In this document: positions 1 through 18,863 of the stretch, one piece after another
Position numbering within the stretch: the stretch's first letter is position 1
How the letters are laid out: the number at the start of each line of letters is the position of its first letter
Source of the DNA: Acanthaster planci
Lineage: Eukaryota > Echinodermata > Asteroidea > Valvatida > Acanthasteridae
Length of the DNA stretch: 64,000 nt
Assembly (NCBI RefSeq): GCF_001949145.1
Contig: NW_019091460.1
Location: 305,108 to 369,107, forward strand
Direction: 5' to 3'
The notes under the pieces: generated by a model
What the model saw: the letters and a program-made list of their open reading frames with translations, nothing else
Databases searched by the model: none
Told to the model about the DNA's origin: nothing
Program-made: the position numbers and the translations under genes

Positions 1-2686
1 GACAATTATGTTTGTTTTTGTTGGACACTAGACAAAAGGTCCGAACTTCTTGAAATTTGCAGAAATCGTTACTTTTGTTCTTATTTTTCATCAGTTAAGC
101 TAATTTATGAAGAAAATGGATTGGTCACATGGAGCATACAGCAAGGACATTGCTGATGTTTATGTCAGCATATCCTAATAAGGCCCTTGAAGATGTAGTT
201 TTTTGTGGGAATGAAATCTTTGTCAGAAGGATTTTATCCATGTGGCATTTTTGAAGCCTTTTTCTGTTTGTATGTTGGATTCTTACATAGATTGTATTTA
301 ATATCTAACTTTCTCTTGAAGCAACAAAAGAATCCTGTGTGAATTTTAATATTTTTCAATCTTTGATTGAACCATGTAAGAATGTAAACGATAGATTCAT
401 ATTTCAACATGTGTAAGGGCTCTGAGGCACAGAGAAAATTGATCACATTTCCATCGTGTTTCTGCATCAGTGCTGCCCATCTTCCCACAACATTGATAAA
501 ACTGTTTTCAAACAAAGCCTTGAATGGAAACAATTAAAGGTCAACCTTGGTTAGCAAAACAGAAACTAAACCAAATGGAAGTGTTTTGTTTTCATGCACT
601 AGTAATTCATTGCGTAAATTCATGCTTTCTGGCAGGTGTTGTGAATTGTGAAACCACTAAGTTGTGTTCACAATGGATGTTAGGGATTTAGGTTATAGCA
701 GATGTGAATACTGAACAGTTTTAGTTTTCATTGTTATTGTTAGTTATGTAACTCTATCTGACAGTGCAAAACATAAGCCCCATTAGATTTTTCTGGCAAA
801 AAAATTGTTTATTAAATTTCATGCAAACTTTCTGCAATAATGAAAGGACAGAAGAGTGTACAATGGTTCAGCATCTTGTACATCTTGGAATAGCATAAAA
901 GCAAAAGCAAATTTAAGGAAAATATTATTTTGGACTTTATTCACAGGGTTATTTAATTTCTGTTTGATTTTTGTAATCCAGAGTGAAAGGGGACCTGTTC
1001 AGACATGTCTTGTGCCAAAGCACTCGTCTAGACAAGGTCCTGCATTGTGAACAAAAGAAAACAGTTTGGGGGCAGGATTGAAAACACCGTTATTGAGAGG
1101 AGATTTTATATATTCCAGTGATCTTTGTGTCCAACTGCTGTACAGATGTGATATTTCCTCCCTCTTTCATTATGGTATTGTGTTACAGCATACCAGTCAC
1201 TGTGGGCTAGGATAATATAAAGAGTTCAGTCATGCATAACCTGTAATCAGGCTAGGTTGCTTTGGCATTGCTATTTATAAAATACAGTTGTCACTTTAGC
1301 GGGTCACATGAGAAGTCTGCTTTTAGGGGATTGCAGTTTTCACGGGAAAGTCCTATTTACCACAAAGTTGGAGTGAATGTAATGTTGTATCCCTTTGCAT
1401 CATAAGTCCTTGTCAATAATATTGATTGATATTAATTAACAAGGACTTATGGAGCTCAGGCTTATATGTAGGTCTGAGTTTAATTGGTTGAGTTACTGCA
1501 AAGGCCACAGTCATGTTGATTGATTGAGAATGTTCAAAAAGTGTGGTGCTCTGTTCCTAGCAAAAGATAGCTTACTGAATTACATCTTCATTTCTGTTGT
1601 GAAAAAAGTAAAGAAGATAAACGTTTATCATAATGGCACAGTAGCGAGAGAATGATTTCCATTTTTACATGTACATGCTCAAAATTTCATGATTAATTAT
1701 GAATTGTCCGACATTCACTCCATAGAAATGAGTATAATAAGGATAAAGTATTGTGTAATTTCATTCAATACTTTGTATATCAGTTTTAGAAAATCAATGG
1801 AAATGTGATTTAAGAGAGTGCACATTATTAGATGTTTCCAAGTATCTGGCGAGCATCTGCAAGTCCTTGCACTTTGCATTAATTGCACAATCAATACACC
1901 AAAATGAAGAAAACCCAGGTTTATCCATTGCTGACCTTCAGCTTTGTTGACTGACCTGGGGTTATAACAATGTCTCATATGCATTACGTGTATATTCATT
2001 TATTATGGACAGAGACCACTCAGAGGTCAAATGGAGATTGTTTTTAAAAATTCTTTTATAGAGCCTTGCGCGCCAGCTCAGTGAACAGTTTATTTGCAAG
2101 GCATATCCCACAAAAAAGAGAGTGTCATTGATAAACAGATGGTCAGGGAAGATTTATCTAATTTAGAAACAATATGCAGCAACAAAACTGAAAGCAAAAC
2201 TAACCATGAAAATTCAGTAACTGATATGACTATGTATTAGTCCCTTTTCACATTTGTTTTCCTACATTAGGAAATATAATTCCATATTAGCAGATTTTCA
2301 AAGATCAGAAACAACCAAGCATGGATAAAATACTGGCAGGTAAGTAACAGGAATATTATATTCTGCAACTTTTTCACTATTAGAAATATGTAAACAAATC
2401 TTTCTGTGATTTGGAAAATTATTTAAAGGTGATTTGAAAGACTTGATGAATAGATTTAGCCAGAACTTGATATAAAAACAATAAATGTGACAAAGCAGAA
2501 TTGTCCTTAGTGTAGAAAGGAAACTTTTAAGGTTCCACCTTGCCACTTCACCAGTGCACTGTCATTCTTCCTGGAAACTGGATTTTTGGTAAAGAGCAGA
2601 ATAGCTTTTTTAACATCTCCCAAGAAACGGAAACTACAAACACTGGACTTAATCTACTTCCCATATGCATTGTTCTTTCATTTCAG
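1..2686. other. Upstream sequence or intron, no coding exon recognised
   Basis: No open frame here resembles a known protein. The first recognised TMEM255-like exon at 2687 begins with two bases that complete a split codon, so at least one earlier coding exon must exist. In the family the first exon is short and would be hard to see by eye, so this stretch is probably 5' flank or intron of that gene. It is AT-rich and contains a small hairpin at 1401-1451. Confidence 0.5.
1401..1451. repeat. Short inverted repeat
   Basis: The 13-base arm cataagtccttgt (1401-1413) is matched exactly by its reverse complement at 1439-1451, with a 25-base AT-rich spacer. The pairing extends imperfectly inward. 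It could be a remnant of a small foldback element; no function is implied. Confidence 0.6.
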
Positions 2687-5079
2687 ATGCCAAGAGAAGA
2701 CGAAAGATTGCTGCCTTTTCTTGCCTTGTTCTCATAGCTCTGTCAGTTGTACAACTAACAATTGGAGTAGTGGCATATCAGATGATTCATAACATCAATG
2801 CTGGATCATTCTGGGCTGTCGGAGGTGTAAGTAGATTTGAGTGTTTCAGACACTGGTTGACCCAGACCTCAGGCTCAGAAAAATCTGCCCTGCCAAACTC
2901 ATTTTTCAAACTTTGAGTCTCTTACATGTATTTAAAAAAGGCCTGAGTGTCTTTCCTAATGGTTTAAACTCGACAGATTCGAGCCTGATTCATGTCAAGT
3001 CTTGATGTGAGCCTGTTTAGGTTTGGCTCTGAATTGAGGTTCTACCTAATAAATACATTTGTATTTAGACCTCAATCTCTGATCTTAATTCTAAGTTAAA
3101 ATTAGTTCATCCTTTCCATCAGGACCTAACACCATTTATCCTGTTTACTTCTCTTTACAGCTGCTTCTTGGTTCCATATTGGCATTAGTTGGAGTATACA
3201 ACAAACAGGAAGGTGGTTGTTGGATGAAGACTGGTACAGTTTGCATGGGTCTTGGCATTGTATTAGCATTTGTTGGTGCAATTATTGATGGCGTCACAGC
3301 ATCAGCAGTCTCCGTAAGAACTTCATATTGCCTTTTTTAATTGTTCTTGTCTGCTTTGGGGAAACTGGACATTTTCATTTCAGAATGAATAAAATGGCAA
3401 AACAAACTATTATCAAAATCAGGAGTAATGTTCGGTTTGAAGAGCCTCAGAGAAATATGTACATGTATTTCATGGTTGGAATTCTATGAATGTTATTCCA
3501 TTTGGAATCTGGTAATGCTCTGATGGAACAAGAAGTCATCAAGTCTTTGGACGTGACCTAACACTGAAAAAGTAGCTTTCAAGTAAATTTGACAAAACAG
3601 TTATCTGATACATCAGTTATCATTGTCTTTATCCCTTCTCTGATTAGAAAGTGGATATATTGAAGTGCAATCATTCAGACACAGGATTGGCCAACTGTAT
3701 GGCCAGTGCTGGATGTGAAAAATCAGTGAGCATGCTCAGTACATGCTACTGTTGCTATGTGACATCACAGAGGGAAGCTAGCTGTGCCTTTCAGTCTGTG
3801 AGGTAATGAGCAGTTGTTACTCTAAGCAATTTCTGTAAATTCCTGAATACACACATTACTGGAATCCAGTTTTTAGATTTTATTTCATAGTGTTGTACAT
3901 TGGAATTTCTGAGTGTTTGGGATGAAATTACATTTACTACAAAGCACAAATGTGTAAGGAAAAACTGAGTGGAGCGAATTACAAGTGCATCTGTATCAGC
4001 TCCCTGAGCCTCTCAGTCTGCAGATATAAAGAAGACAATCTGGCCCTGACAAGCTGGAGATTAACTGCTCTACAAGGATTTGCATAAATCCTATTCAAGA
4101 CAGACTATCAACAACTCCTGCCTGGTTATGCTCATGGGTTAGGGAAAGCTTAGGAGCCTTACAAAGCTACAGCATGTCAATTTGTCTTCAAGGAAATTGT
4201 CAATAAGGGGAAAATGAGAAGACGTTTTACCTGAGTTATGACCTTGGTAATAGCTGGAAAGCTGAATACATGCACTTCAACATTGCAAATGCTGCTGAAG
4301 GAAAGGCTTAAAAGTGAACCCTTTTGCCAGGTTCAAGCAAGAACAAAGAAGTCAATTTACACTTTTCAGTTTAAAAAAAAAAATTGGGTTTCTACCTCTT
4401 TATTGTTATACACATACACACTGACAGTATGTGATAAGAAACCTTTTTTCTTGATTTGTTTGGTGTCAGTCTTTCGGAGATACCATCCTTCTTCTCTGGG
4501 GTGAAATCCTGTGCTGATGTCAGTAGTTACATTAACCTCCTCTGGGCCTCTGTGGCATTCCTGACTTTCTCCCTCATCGTTGGTGTGGTTGTCACGGCGA
4601 TGGTCAGTGGTTACAAAAACTTGGTAAGCAAGCAATGGATTTAAAAGGGATTTCCAGATTACCTTAGAAACAATAAATGAATAACATTCTAGAATACATT
4701 GTCAATCTTCTACTGTATTTGTCTAAAAATGACATTTCATTTATATCCTCTGCAAGATTCTGGCTAGTGCTCTTATTTAGGATACTTAGTGACTTGCTTG
4801 AGAATGCATTTTAAGATGTAAACTGAATTTCAAATCCCTTAATGATGTTCTTACCTTATAATCCAGGTCGCCCAGATACCTCGGACTTACATCCAAACAA
4901 CAGTTCAGAGAAGCCCCGCCCCTGCTTATCCTACCTCATCTGCATATCAGCCAGTCGTCTCGCCCACGCCAACACCCACGGCTACACCACAACATGATCA
5001 AATCCAGAAGACAAGCCGACCCATCCCAGCACCTAGAAACTCAAGACCCCCGCCCTATGCCCCACCTGCTGATGTGTAG
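2687..5079 (+). CDS. TMEM255-like four-pass membrane protein (5' end missing)
   Basis: Exons are 2687-2826, 3161-3313, 3648-3802, 4470-4623 and 4867-5079. All phases agree and the stop is TAG at 5077-5079, giving about 270 residues. It begins with a basic stretch (AKRRRK), then TM1 (AAFSCLVLIALSVVQL), TM2 and TM3 in exon 3161-3313 ending AIIDGVTASAVS, and a Cys-rich extracellular loop in exon 3648-3802 with CYCCY. TM4 follows SCADVSSYINLLW. The tail is Pro-rich and ends RPPPYAPPADV. TMEM255A/B (FAM70) have this order: a DGV motif after TM3, a Cys-rich loop, SCxDI..LLW before the last TM, and a terminal PPPY that could bind WW domains. The molecular function of the family is not established. 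The first exon is not identified. MS4A or tetraspanin assignment is less likely because of the DGV motif, the loop and the tail. Confidence 0.82.
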
Positions 5080-5084
5080 GTACC

Positions 5085-5512
5085 ATGAGCCACACCCTTT
5101 TGGATGTCTAGAATTGCCGCGTGTTATCGCTGTTTGAAACCGTAAACCACAGCCCTTGGTTTGTAGACTTACTGTTTATTGCAGTTGGCTATTGTAAGCC
5201 ACAGCCCTTGATGGCTAGACTTACTGTGTATTGCTGTTGACTGTCATGAGCCATAGCCCTTAATTTAGATATACCATGCATTATTGCTGTTGGCTATTGT
5301 AAGCCGAAGCCCTCGATGGCTAGACTTGCTGTGTATGGCTGTTGATTGTCATGAGCCACAGCCCTTAATGTCTAGATATACCATGTACTATTGCTGTTGG
5401 ATATTGTAAGCCACAGCCCCTGAGGTCTAGATTTACCATGGATCATTGCTCTGGACTATCTTGAGCCACAGCCTTTGGTGTCTAGATATACCTTGCATGA
5501 TTGCTCTTGACA
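5085..5512 (+). repeat. ~53-bp minisatellite in TMEM255-like 3' UTR
   Basis: About eight diverged tandem units of roughly 53 bp begin within a few bases of the stop codon. Each carries a ccacagccc-type core, near 5090, 5147, 5199, 5251, 5303, 5356, 5410 and 5465. Alternate units share the variants attgtaagcc and tcatgagcc, so a two-unit higher-order period is visible. It would lie in the 3' UTR, since the next AATAAA is at 5920. Confidence 0.85.
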
Positions 5513-5919
5513 CCAAGACTTGCCCAGTTCTACTACACGACGTTAATGCAGCATGTGTTACATTTTGGACAAGTGGAGAAAGCAAAGGGATTAGAGTTAC
5601 TCTAAAGAATACGTCCAATGTTTCAATTGAATCTGAGATTAAAATGGTTACCTTTTAGCATGTTTTCATAGTGGCTTATCACAGCTGAAGAAGACTTCTT
5701 CCTTAATGACCTCAGGGTATCCAGCACATAATGAATATGTTCTCAACATGAGCTCAACTGGGTTTGAAGTAGGAATACTTAAAAGGTACAGTTGTCAAAA
5801 TTTTACATAAACATAGATTAACAGTGTTTAAATGCATTTGGAATACTTAACCAATTCCTGCCAATTGTTTCTGCATGTGATCACCCAGAACATCTTCATC
5901 TACATAACTAATTTACAAG

Positions 5920-5925
5920 AATAAA
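5920..5925 (+). other. Candidate poly(A) signal of the TMEM255-like gene
   Basis: A canonical AATAAA lies about 840 bases after the stop codon, beyond the 3' UTR minisatellite. It is a plausible 3' end for the gene; transcript data would be needed to confirm its use. Confidence 0.4.
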
Positions 5926-8900
5926 GTAAGTATTATTTATAATGTGAACAAAGCAGATGGGCCAATTTGTCAGCTGGAAAACAACAGATTGGTTTCTAGG
6001 AGTAGGAAGTTTTCAGGAGTAGTAATTAAATACCTCAAGTCCAAGCCTATGTAAAGTTTTGACCACAACTGTGACTAAATGGTGTCTACATGTATTCTTG
6101 TGAGATGTTATTGAATGCTTCTGAAATATAAGTGCAGTGCGTAAAGCTGAAATGTGTGAATGGTTTTTGAACCCATTGTAAGCATTCCAATCTGTAGTGA
6201 CATCTATCCTTTGGAAAAAAACAAACAAAAATGCTAAAAAAATAAGCCTGCCATGCAATGCAAGGGCATTTTTTTGTATCAAAACATGCAAGGTTCAAGT
6301 TAGCCTAATAATTGAATGAAGTCATTTTCAAAGAATAGTAATGGATAGTCGATTGTGGAATCTACTTGGCGACTAACCTGGCAGAATTGTGTGCAGTATT
6401 TTGATGTCCAATTCCATTATTCTTTTTAAAACATACTTAAATTGTTCATACAATGGAAACTCAAATAAGTGCAGCTTAATTCAGGATAAAACTTATTGCT
6501 TGTATTTGATTCATTACCAAAGACTTGAATTTCACTCGGCCTTTGCAATTAAATTATAACTTCTTAAAGTTGATAGCTCAGTATTAATCTTTGAATTAAA
6601 TCAAAACAAAGAAGCATGAATTGTCAAGACATTTGGTATCAATTATCTCTACTTACCCTCATCCCTTATTTTTTCTGAACCCAACAGAATTCAACAGCTA
6701 GAATAAAAGGCCTTTTGTTGACATTAACAAAGCTGCAGGATATCACATCGATTAGCATGTTTAGGACTGCACAAGCTGTTACATGTACACTTGTTTCTGA
6801 ACTTAAATTTAAATGTCATCTCTGATGCTTCACTTTTTAGTGTTTTCTACTGTAACAACATTTTGTCTGAATTTTGAATTTTCAAAATTCATCAAGAAAA
6901 CACAAAGTTGGAGGGCTTTATAAATAAACATCATGTATAAATCAATTTAATAACTTATTGGCACAAATTACATGCTTCTTCATTTTTGTATTTAATCAGA
7001 TGTCTGTGTTATTTGATAAATTTAGCAACCGGGAAAGATGTACAGCTGCATGAAAATGGTGATAAAATGAGGGAGTTGCTGAAGGGTGTGTTATTGACTT
7101 GTTTTTAGTTGAATACAGTATATACATGTATATATATGAAGAGCAGTAAACCAGCACATAGTAGGAAAAGGTGGCATGATGACAGTTATTTATAAGAGGA
7201 ATGAAAGGTATTTTTATGAGATGGGAAATTTTATGAGACTTTAAAAATCTGCATGTATGACTTTTTAAAAATTGCACTGTGTATGTTGTAGACTTTTAAG
7301 TTTTATTGAGCCAGTAACAGTAGATTTGTGTGTGATAGATCAACTTGAATTATCATGCCAAACTTAAATTGCTGATATATTTGTTTCAAATCTTCGATGA
7401 TTCAAAGTCGGAGGCTAGTGTAACAAGCAAGTTGCTGGAAAATGGTGATAAAAATTTGACAAAAAGTATGAAAACAACTCAATTAAATAAATCCCAAATT
7501 TGAGAACTGAAAATTAATGGGAGTACTTACAATAGTTTTACCAGTGCTCAGCGCTAACTCCCTAAGTCCTATAATGAACAGCTTGGAGCTTTGAGTACTG
7601 CGTAAGTAGGGTACAACTTAAAATAAATTTGATGTTACCGTCAGCCTGTCTTCTGAATGAATGCAAACTTTAATACTTAATATCTCATGAACAACTGCAG
7701 GGTTTGGTTAAGGTTTTTCAAAATAATTTTTTATTTATATTACATCAGGCTGGAATCTCGTTTTGTACAAGCAAGAAATTTGTTATGTTCTGTACCTCAA
7801 GACAAAAAAGTAGAAAAAATGCATTTACATGTGGAGCGTCAAATGTTAACCGTAATCCGTACCTTCTCAAAGTTTGAAATCTTTCGTAGCCAAGTTTTTG
7901 CACTCGAGTTTCCAATGGTTTGTGAAAAATAGGAAACAAACTATTTAAAACAGCATTGGCGGATTTAGCATTGATACGTACAATTTTATGTGCTTATTTT
8001 GTGGCTTTTTAAATTGTGTGCAAGAGTTCATTCATATTTGCAACACATTTTCTAGAAAAACATGGTTTCAGTTAATACTTGAGTGCATTTTTGTGAGGTT
8101 TATGTTGTGTTCCATTATGTCTATTTATTTGTACATCTTGTATTGATAGTCATGTCACTGCCTGTCTTTGTAGGATTCAGATCTTACTTTTTCAGCCAAA
8201 AAGTATAATTACATGTATTGTCCTATCGAGCAGTACTGAGCATAATCAATTCATTCGGAGTAATCCGATACATTCCCTCAGTGAATGGATTGGACTATAC
8301 CCTATTTTTTTTTCAGGATTCCAAAAAAGCACATCCCTCTTAAAGGAGCTAAATATCATACTCCCTCTATTGACAGGTTATGAAAAGTAACATCCATAAC
8401 AAAGGGGCATTTCATTAGTCCTATTAACCAAGGATTGGTTCGGTTTTCTTTGGAAACTGAATTGGGCAACATGATAAACAACTCAAATTCCCCCAAAATT
8501 AACTGAACCAATTCTTGGTTATGGTTGTCAAAGGGCACCCCTCAGCATTTGAACGAATGCACCCTTAAACCAATAGTAGTGACAAAGCAGTGAATGATCA
8601 AGTAAAACAAAGGGTGTATTGTTAAGTATGCATTGTTATAACAGGTGCTGTGCTTCTTGAATAGTGGGAGATATCTCGAGAGTGGAGAACAAAGAAATAA
8701 ATTTGGAAGGAAAATGTCCAAATAATCAAGTCTGGCTGCATGGATTCTTCTTGTTAAGAGTTGAATGACGAAAGTTTGAAGACAGTACCATCAGTCAGTC
8801 AATCCCTCCCTTATGCCAATGGTGTATCGGTACCACTTCATCAGTAGTCAACAATTTCAGTGTAAACTGTTGTGTGGGGACAAAGGACGTGTATTTCTTC

Positions 8901-9988
8901 TCAATTGAAGAATTCAGAAGAAATTCTTCTTCTCTAAAACCTCCCAACAGTTTTTTTTTCTCAGTTTGTCGCTGTCAGGCCAGATGGCTTAATGTCATTG
9001 TCACTTACCATCATAACGAAATGAGAACTTGGAAAACAATTTACAAACAAAAATTGAAATAATTTATCAAAGATAAATATTTACTATTTCAATGACTGAT
9101 ATTAGCAGTTACAGATGTGGTGCACCAAGAAAAGAATTACACCTTTCACAGAAAATTAGACAATAATTTATGAATTGCAGGGTTTCACAGTATTTGATGC
9201 AATTTGTAGGCGGCACTACAAAGTGACACACAGGATAATTTCAGCACACCGACAATTGACACATTGTGTGTGGATAGTGGTGTAAATACCATGCACATGT
9301 CAATTTATGATGCATCTTGTGCATTGGAAACCATGATTTTATCCTTTGTGTAATGAAACCAAGTAAAAAATACTGGTTCTCATTGATATAATGAACATAA
9401 GAAAGATGTACAAATGTACTTTCAAGCTTTTGAGTCCTGCATGAGTTAGGATAATGATACTGAGGAGTTAGCTTTGTTTACTGCTTACTCTTTCATTCGT
9501 TTTGACAAGTTGATTTCCCTTAAGCTAAACCACCTCACAATAAATGAAGACATGGTATATTAACACCCTGTTCTTTTGTACTGATCGCCTTAACCTATAC
9601 ATGTACATTGTCAAAGATGATATTACAAACAGTAGGCAGAGCTCTATAGTCACAAGCTTGTTACATTTGAGATAAATCCAGGTGCTGTAATATTCCCACC
9701 TCCATGACTAAAACTTATGGAAAGTTTCAATAATTTTTTACGAATTCTCTAAAAGTATCTACCGATATGCCCCGACTTTACATCTGATGACGTAATGCTG
9801 CTTGCTTTTAGCCTTATTTGTAATATTTCATTTTCAGAAATGGCTCATGTTTACACCACTGAAGCCTAAAAGTATTTCTCAGCCATGAGCGAAACTGTTT
9901 GATCCCAACACGGTTTTTCCCAACGTTTAAAGTCACCCCTACCTCTCCAAGACTTTGGTAGTAGAGCAGACTTCTTAACGGGACTCTT
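5926..9988. other. Intergenic region between convergent TMEM255-like gene and PCCB
   Basis: No recognisable coding exon or RNA gene. Both flanking genes end into this interval, so it should contain the PCCB 3' UTR and termination signals. It is AT-rich with scattered acatgtac motifs. One foldback is visible: a 20-base arm at 8426-8445 pairs with 8501-8520 at 18 of 20 positions. Confidence 0.6.
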
Positions 9989-15880
<5,892 letters not shown>

Positions 15881-15916
15881 GTCTACGCACAGCCAGCCAG
15901 GCGACTCAAGTTGCAT

Positions 15917-17720
15917 GCACAGTGTACACTTTCACCGGTCAAGCGAGTATGTTTCCAAATGCGGCCGATATGGGGCCTGCATGCATAAACCGTAATACAC
16001 CTATGCACGAAGTCTGGTTACTTTTTTCAGGGTCATTAAAAGTGCGCCCTCTTTCTGAAGTCACTCCTCGGAGTTGAGGTTTTTTACTCGGTTATTGTAA
16101 ATGGCGCCCTCTGTGTCGTTCAGGCTTATTTACAACGTTTACAGTCGATAATTTCACTGTATCTATGAGCTGTTAAAATTATCGAAAATAGAATTAATTC
16201 AATCTACCAACTGTCCAGCATAGTGTCCAACGCAGCTAGCTATGACTGGAAGTCACACGCACGTCTAGAGGGAGTGGATCACTTTTCTACCTATAATCTT
16301 TGCAGGTGTTCGATTGGTCATTGAAAGGTTGTTCCCCTATGCCGCCGCCCACTTTGAACTGTACCGACCTCTGATCCTTTCACTTTTGCGCAGTGTCAAA
16401 TCTCATATCCGTTACTATTGGTAACTCGGTGGACAGATCATTTTACACCGAGTGACACACTTCCCATCATATTATACGCTATTACGTTTATCTTTGCTAT
16501 TTCAGATATCTATCGGGCAATTATTATAAGACGTCACAGTGACGTGTGCCATCAGGCGATGCTTGGCACCCTGCCAGATGGATGACAGTTTGCTTTGCTC
16601 GGGTGAAAATGGAGAAGGAACAGAGTTACTAATATCAACTATAACAGAGCGTGCATACATTCAACAATATTGTGCATAAAAATTAATTTATTCAGTCAAG
16701 TAATGGACAAACAAAAGGGGAAATGACATTTCACAAGCTATATCATGGGGTGGGCCTGGGAGCTAGATTTAGGTTGGAAACTAAACCTAGGTCATTTCTG
16801 AGCTCATTACGTTTTGGTTTTACTCTTCAAGTTCGAATTAAATGAGATTGCTGAAGGGTGCTGTGGTGGTGATCAGGACCGCTTCTCGGAGTCTATTCCA
16901 ACATGATAAAATGCAATGACAGGCAAAATGTGGGTAAAGTGACTAGAAAAATTGATAGCACAATTTCAACACCAAATTTGTGGGTTACGGCTGGTTATGA
17001 ATACCTGTGAAGGTGAAAGGGCAGTAATATAGTGCCGGCAAAGGCGATAAGATGTAAGTGTGGGGTGACACAGTGGTGCTTAATGGTAGTAGCGGTGATC
17101 GTCATTGTAGTGGCACAGAAAAAAACGGGGTAGTGAAAATCATGACCGATGTGGTCATGATGATCCAGGACACGGACCGCGAGGGCTATTTTGTGGAAAC
17201 AGGTCCACACAAACAACCAAAATTACTTCATCATTGCACAGTGCAGTTTCCCTCATACAGTATACAATATTAAGGCTGCAGGTCACACCCAATTTTCCTG
17301 CCATAAATAATTTGCCTGGTCAAGGACGCAAAACCAACCATCCGACACGCAACTCACGCGACCTGCCTATTAATACGGCCCTTGTGATTTTTTTCTCCAG
17401 TGACCCTTTTGATCGAGTAGCCTGGCACCCAGAGTGGTATTTGTACGCGCAACTAACGGCCGGAAACCAGACCCCTCCGTACAGCCACAACGCCGGGGAC
17501 CAGTATGCAATATGTCTACGAGATTTTGTTGGTTGGTAACGAGAAGGTCGCAGCTGCATGACGTAAGCAGTGGCCAGTAAACATCGATCGTCGCTGATCA
17601 ATGTAGTAATTTGTGAATGGAGCGGTCTTCACACTGGGACGGAATTGTGAGTTTATTAGCGCCAAAAAGGCCGTCTGGCGGACAAATTCCGGCGTTGATC
17701 TTGGGCCTGCTGATAGCAAG
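15917..17720. promoter_or_regulatory. Divergent promoter region between PCCB and MSL2
   Basis: The head-to-head start regions of PCCB (minus) and MSL2 (plus) lie within about 1.8 kb, so the interval should contain both promoters and 5' UTRs. It looks less AT-rich than the flanks and holds no recognised coding exon. A taggcctagg palindromic cluster lies just inside PCCB intron 1 near 15650-15680. No specific factor sites are claimed. Confidence 0.55.
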
Positions 17721-18863
17721 ATGAACGCCACGACTCTGTATGTCTCTACATGTCGGTATATTCTACAAGCCGAACATAATGACCCAAATACTTGGAGTGA
17801 TCTTTACCGACGGCTGCCGTATTTGCGACAGTCGCTTTCCTGCTGTGTGTGCGCTGGGCTTCTCAAAGATCCAATGGGTCCGTCCAACTCGACTTGCCAG
17901 CACTTCGTTTGCCGGGGCTGTCTGGGCGGTAAAATGCTACTCAAGCCCTCCTGCAGTTGGTGTAAGGATTACAGCATGTTTGTGGAGGTCAAACAGTTAC
18001 AAATTCTACTCTCTTGCTACAAGAAGTTGTGTGAATACATAGCAGACACACCGATTGCACGGAACCTTGTTGGCGCTAACGGAGGGACAAACAGCCATAG
18101 CTCCGGACTATCGATTTTACAAGAAGGGATGGCGATAAACGACAGCCATTATGAACGTAGTAGGTCGCAAGATATCTCAGGGTTTAGTATTGTGGAGTAT
18201 CTGGCCAAAGCAAGTATGAATTCCACCCAAGGATCGGGGAGTAACTCGGTGCAGAACGGTCATGCAAGTGGCGCAGTGACACCGCACGACCACCCGGAAG
18301 TGGGAAGGGAGTCGCAGGGCGTTCTCAACCATACGGAAGCGCTCAATGGCAGTGAAGCGGAACCGTATGTGTCCATTGATGGCACTGTGGACGAATACTC
18401 AGTCACCATCAGTCCTAACTCAGACAATAGTTCCTCTCCAAAGATTAAGATTAAGCGTAACAAGAGAATGGAGCTGGGTCATCCCTCTCAGTCCAAACCC
18501 AACCTCCATCTTGGGTTGAGCATCGCAAAGGTCAAGCGGAAGTATCAGCGGAGGACCAAGAACCTCCTCCTTTCATCATCAAGCTCCTCCCGGCTGGGGG
18601 CATCTAATGGACTCATCGACCTCCACTCCTTGTCCAACAAACCCAGAAAACTCGTCATTTCAGGTCATCGAGCCAAACTTTTAAAAGCAGGACGTAAGCT
18701 TGAAATAAAGGAGGGGTGTCGCTGTGGGACAGGGAGTAAATTCCCTGGACTCAACACCTGCCAGGGACATCGCTGTCCATGCTTTGTATCGGAGGTGCCC
18801 TGTACAAAATGCCGCTGTAAAGGTTGCAGGAATCCCCTCAAGTCATCAGATGTAGGAGATTAA
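17721..18863 (+). CDS. MSL2: MSL2-like E3 ubiquitin ligase (RING + CXC)
   Basis: A single uninterrupted coding exon gives 380 residues from the Met in MNATTLYVSTCRYIL, chosen because vertebrate MSL2 starts at the matching point. The frame is also open upstream to a Met at 17613. The N-terminal RING reads LRQSLSCCVCAGLLKD, then STCQHFVCRGC and CSWC, followed by the conserved CYKKLCEYI helix. The middle is Ser/Asn-rich and disordered. A basic KVKRKYQRRTK patch precedes the CXC domain GCRCGTGSKFPGLNTCQGHR..CPC..CTKCRCKGC. MSL2 is the E3 and DNA-contacting subunit of the MSL histone H4K16 acetyltransferase complex, acting in the nucleus. The protein ends about 15 residues after CXC, whereas human MSL2 (577 residues) continues further, and the linker is also shorter. 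Confidence 0.95.
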   Translation: MNATTLYVSTCRYILQAEHNDPNTWSDLYRRLPYLRQSLSCCVCAGLLKDPMGPSNSTCQHFVCRGCLGGKMLLKPSCSWCKDYSMFVEVKQLQILLSCYKKLCEYIADTPIARNLVGANGGTNSHSSGLSILQEGMAINDSHYERSRSQDISGFSIVEYLAKASMNSTQGSGSNSVQNGHASGAVTPHDHPEVGRESQGVLNHTEALNGSEAEPYVSIDGTVDEYSVTISPNSDNSSSPKIKIKRNKRMELGHPSQSKPNLHLGLSIAKVKRKYQRRTKNLLLSSSSSSRLGASNGLIDLHSLSNKPRKLVISGHRAKLLKAGRKLEIKEGCRCGTGSKFPGLNTCQGHRCPCFVSEVPCTKCRCKGCRNPLKSSDVGD

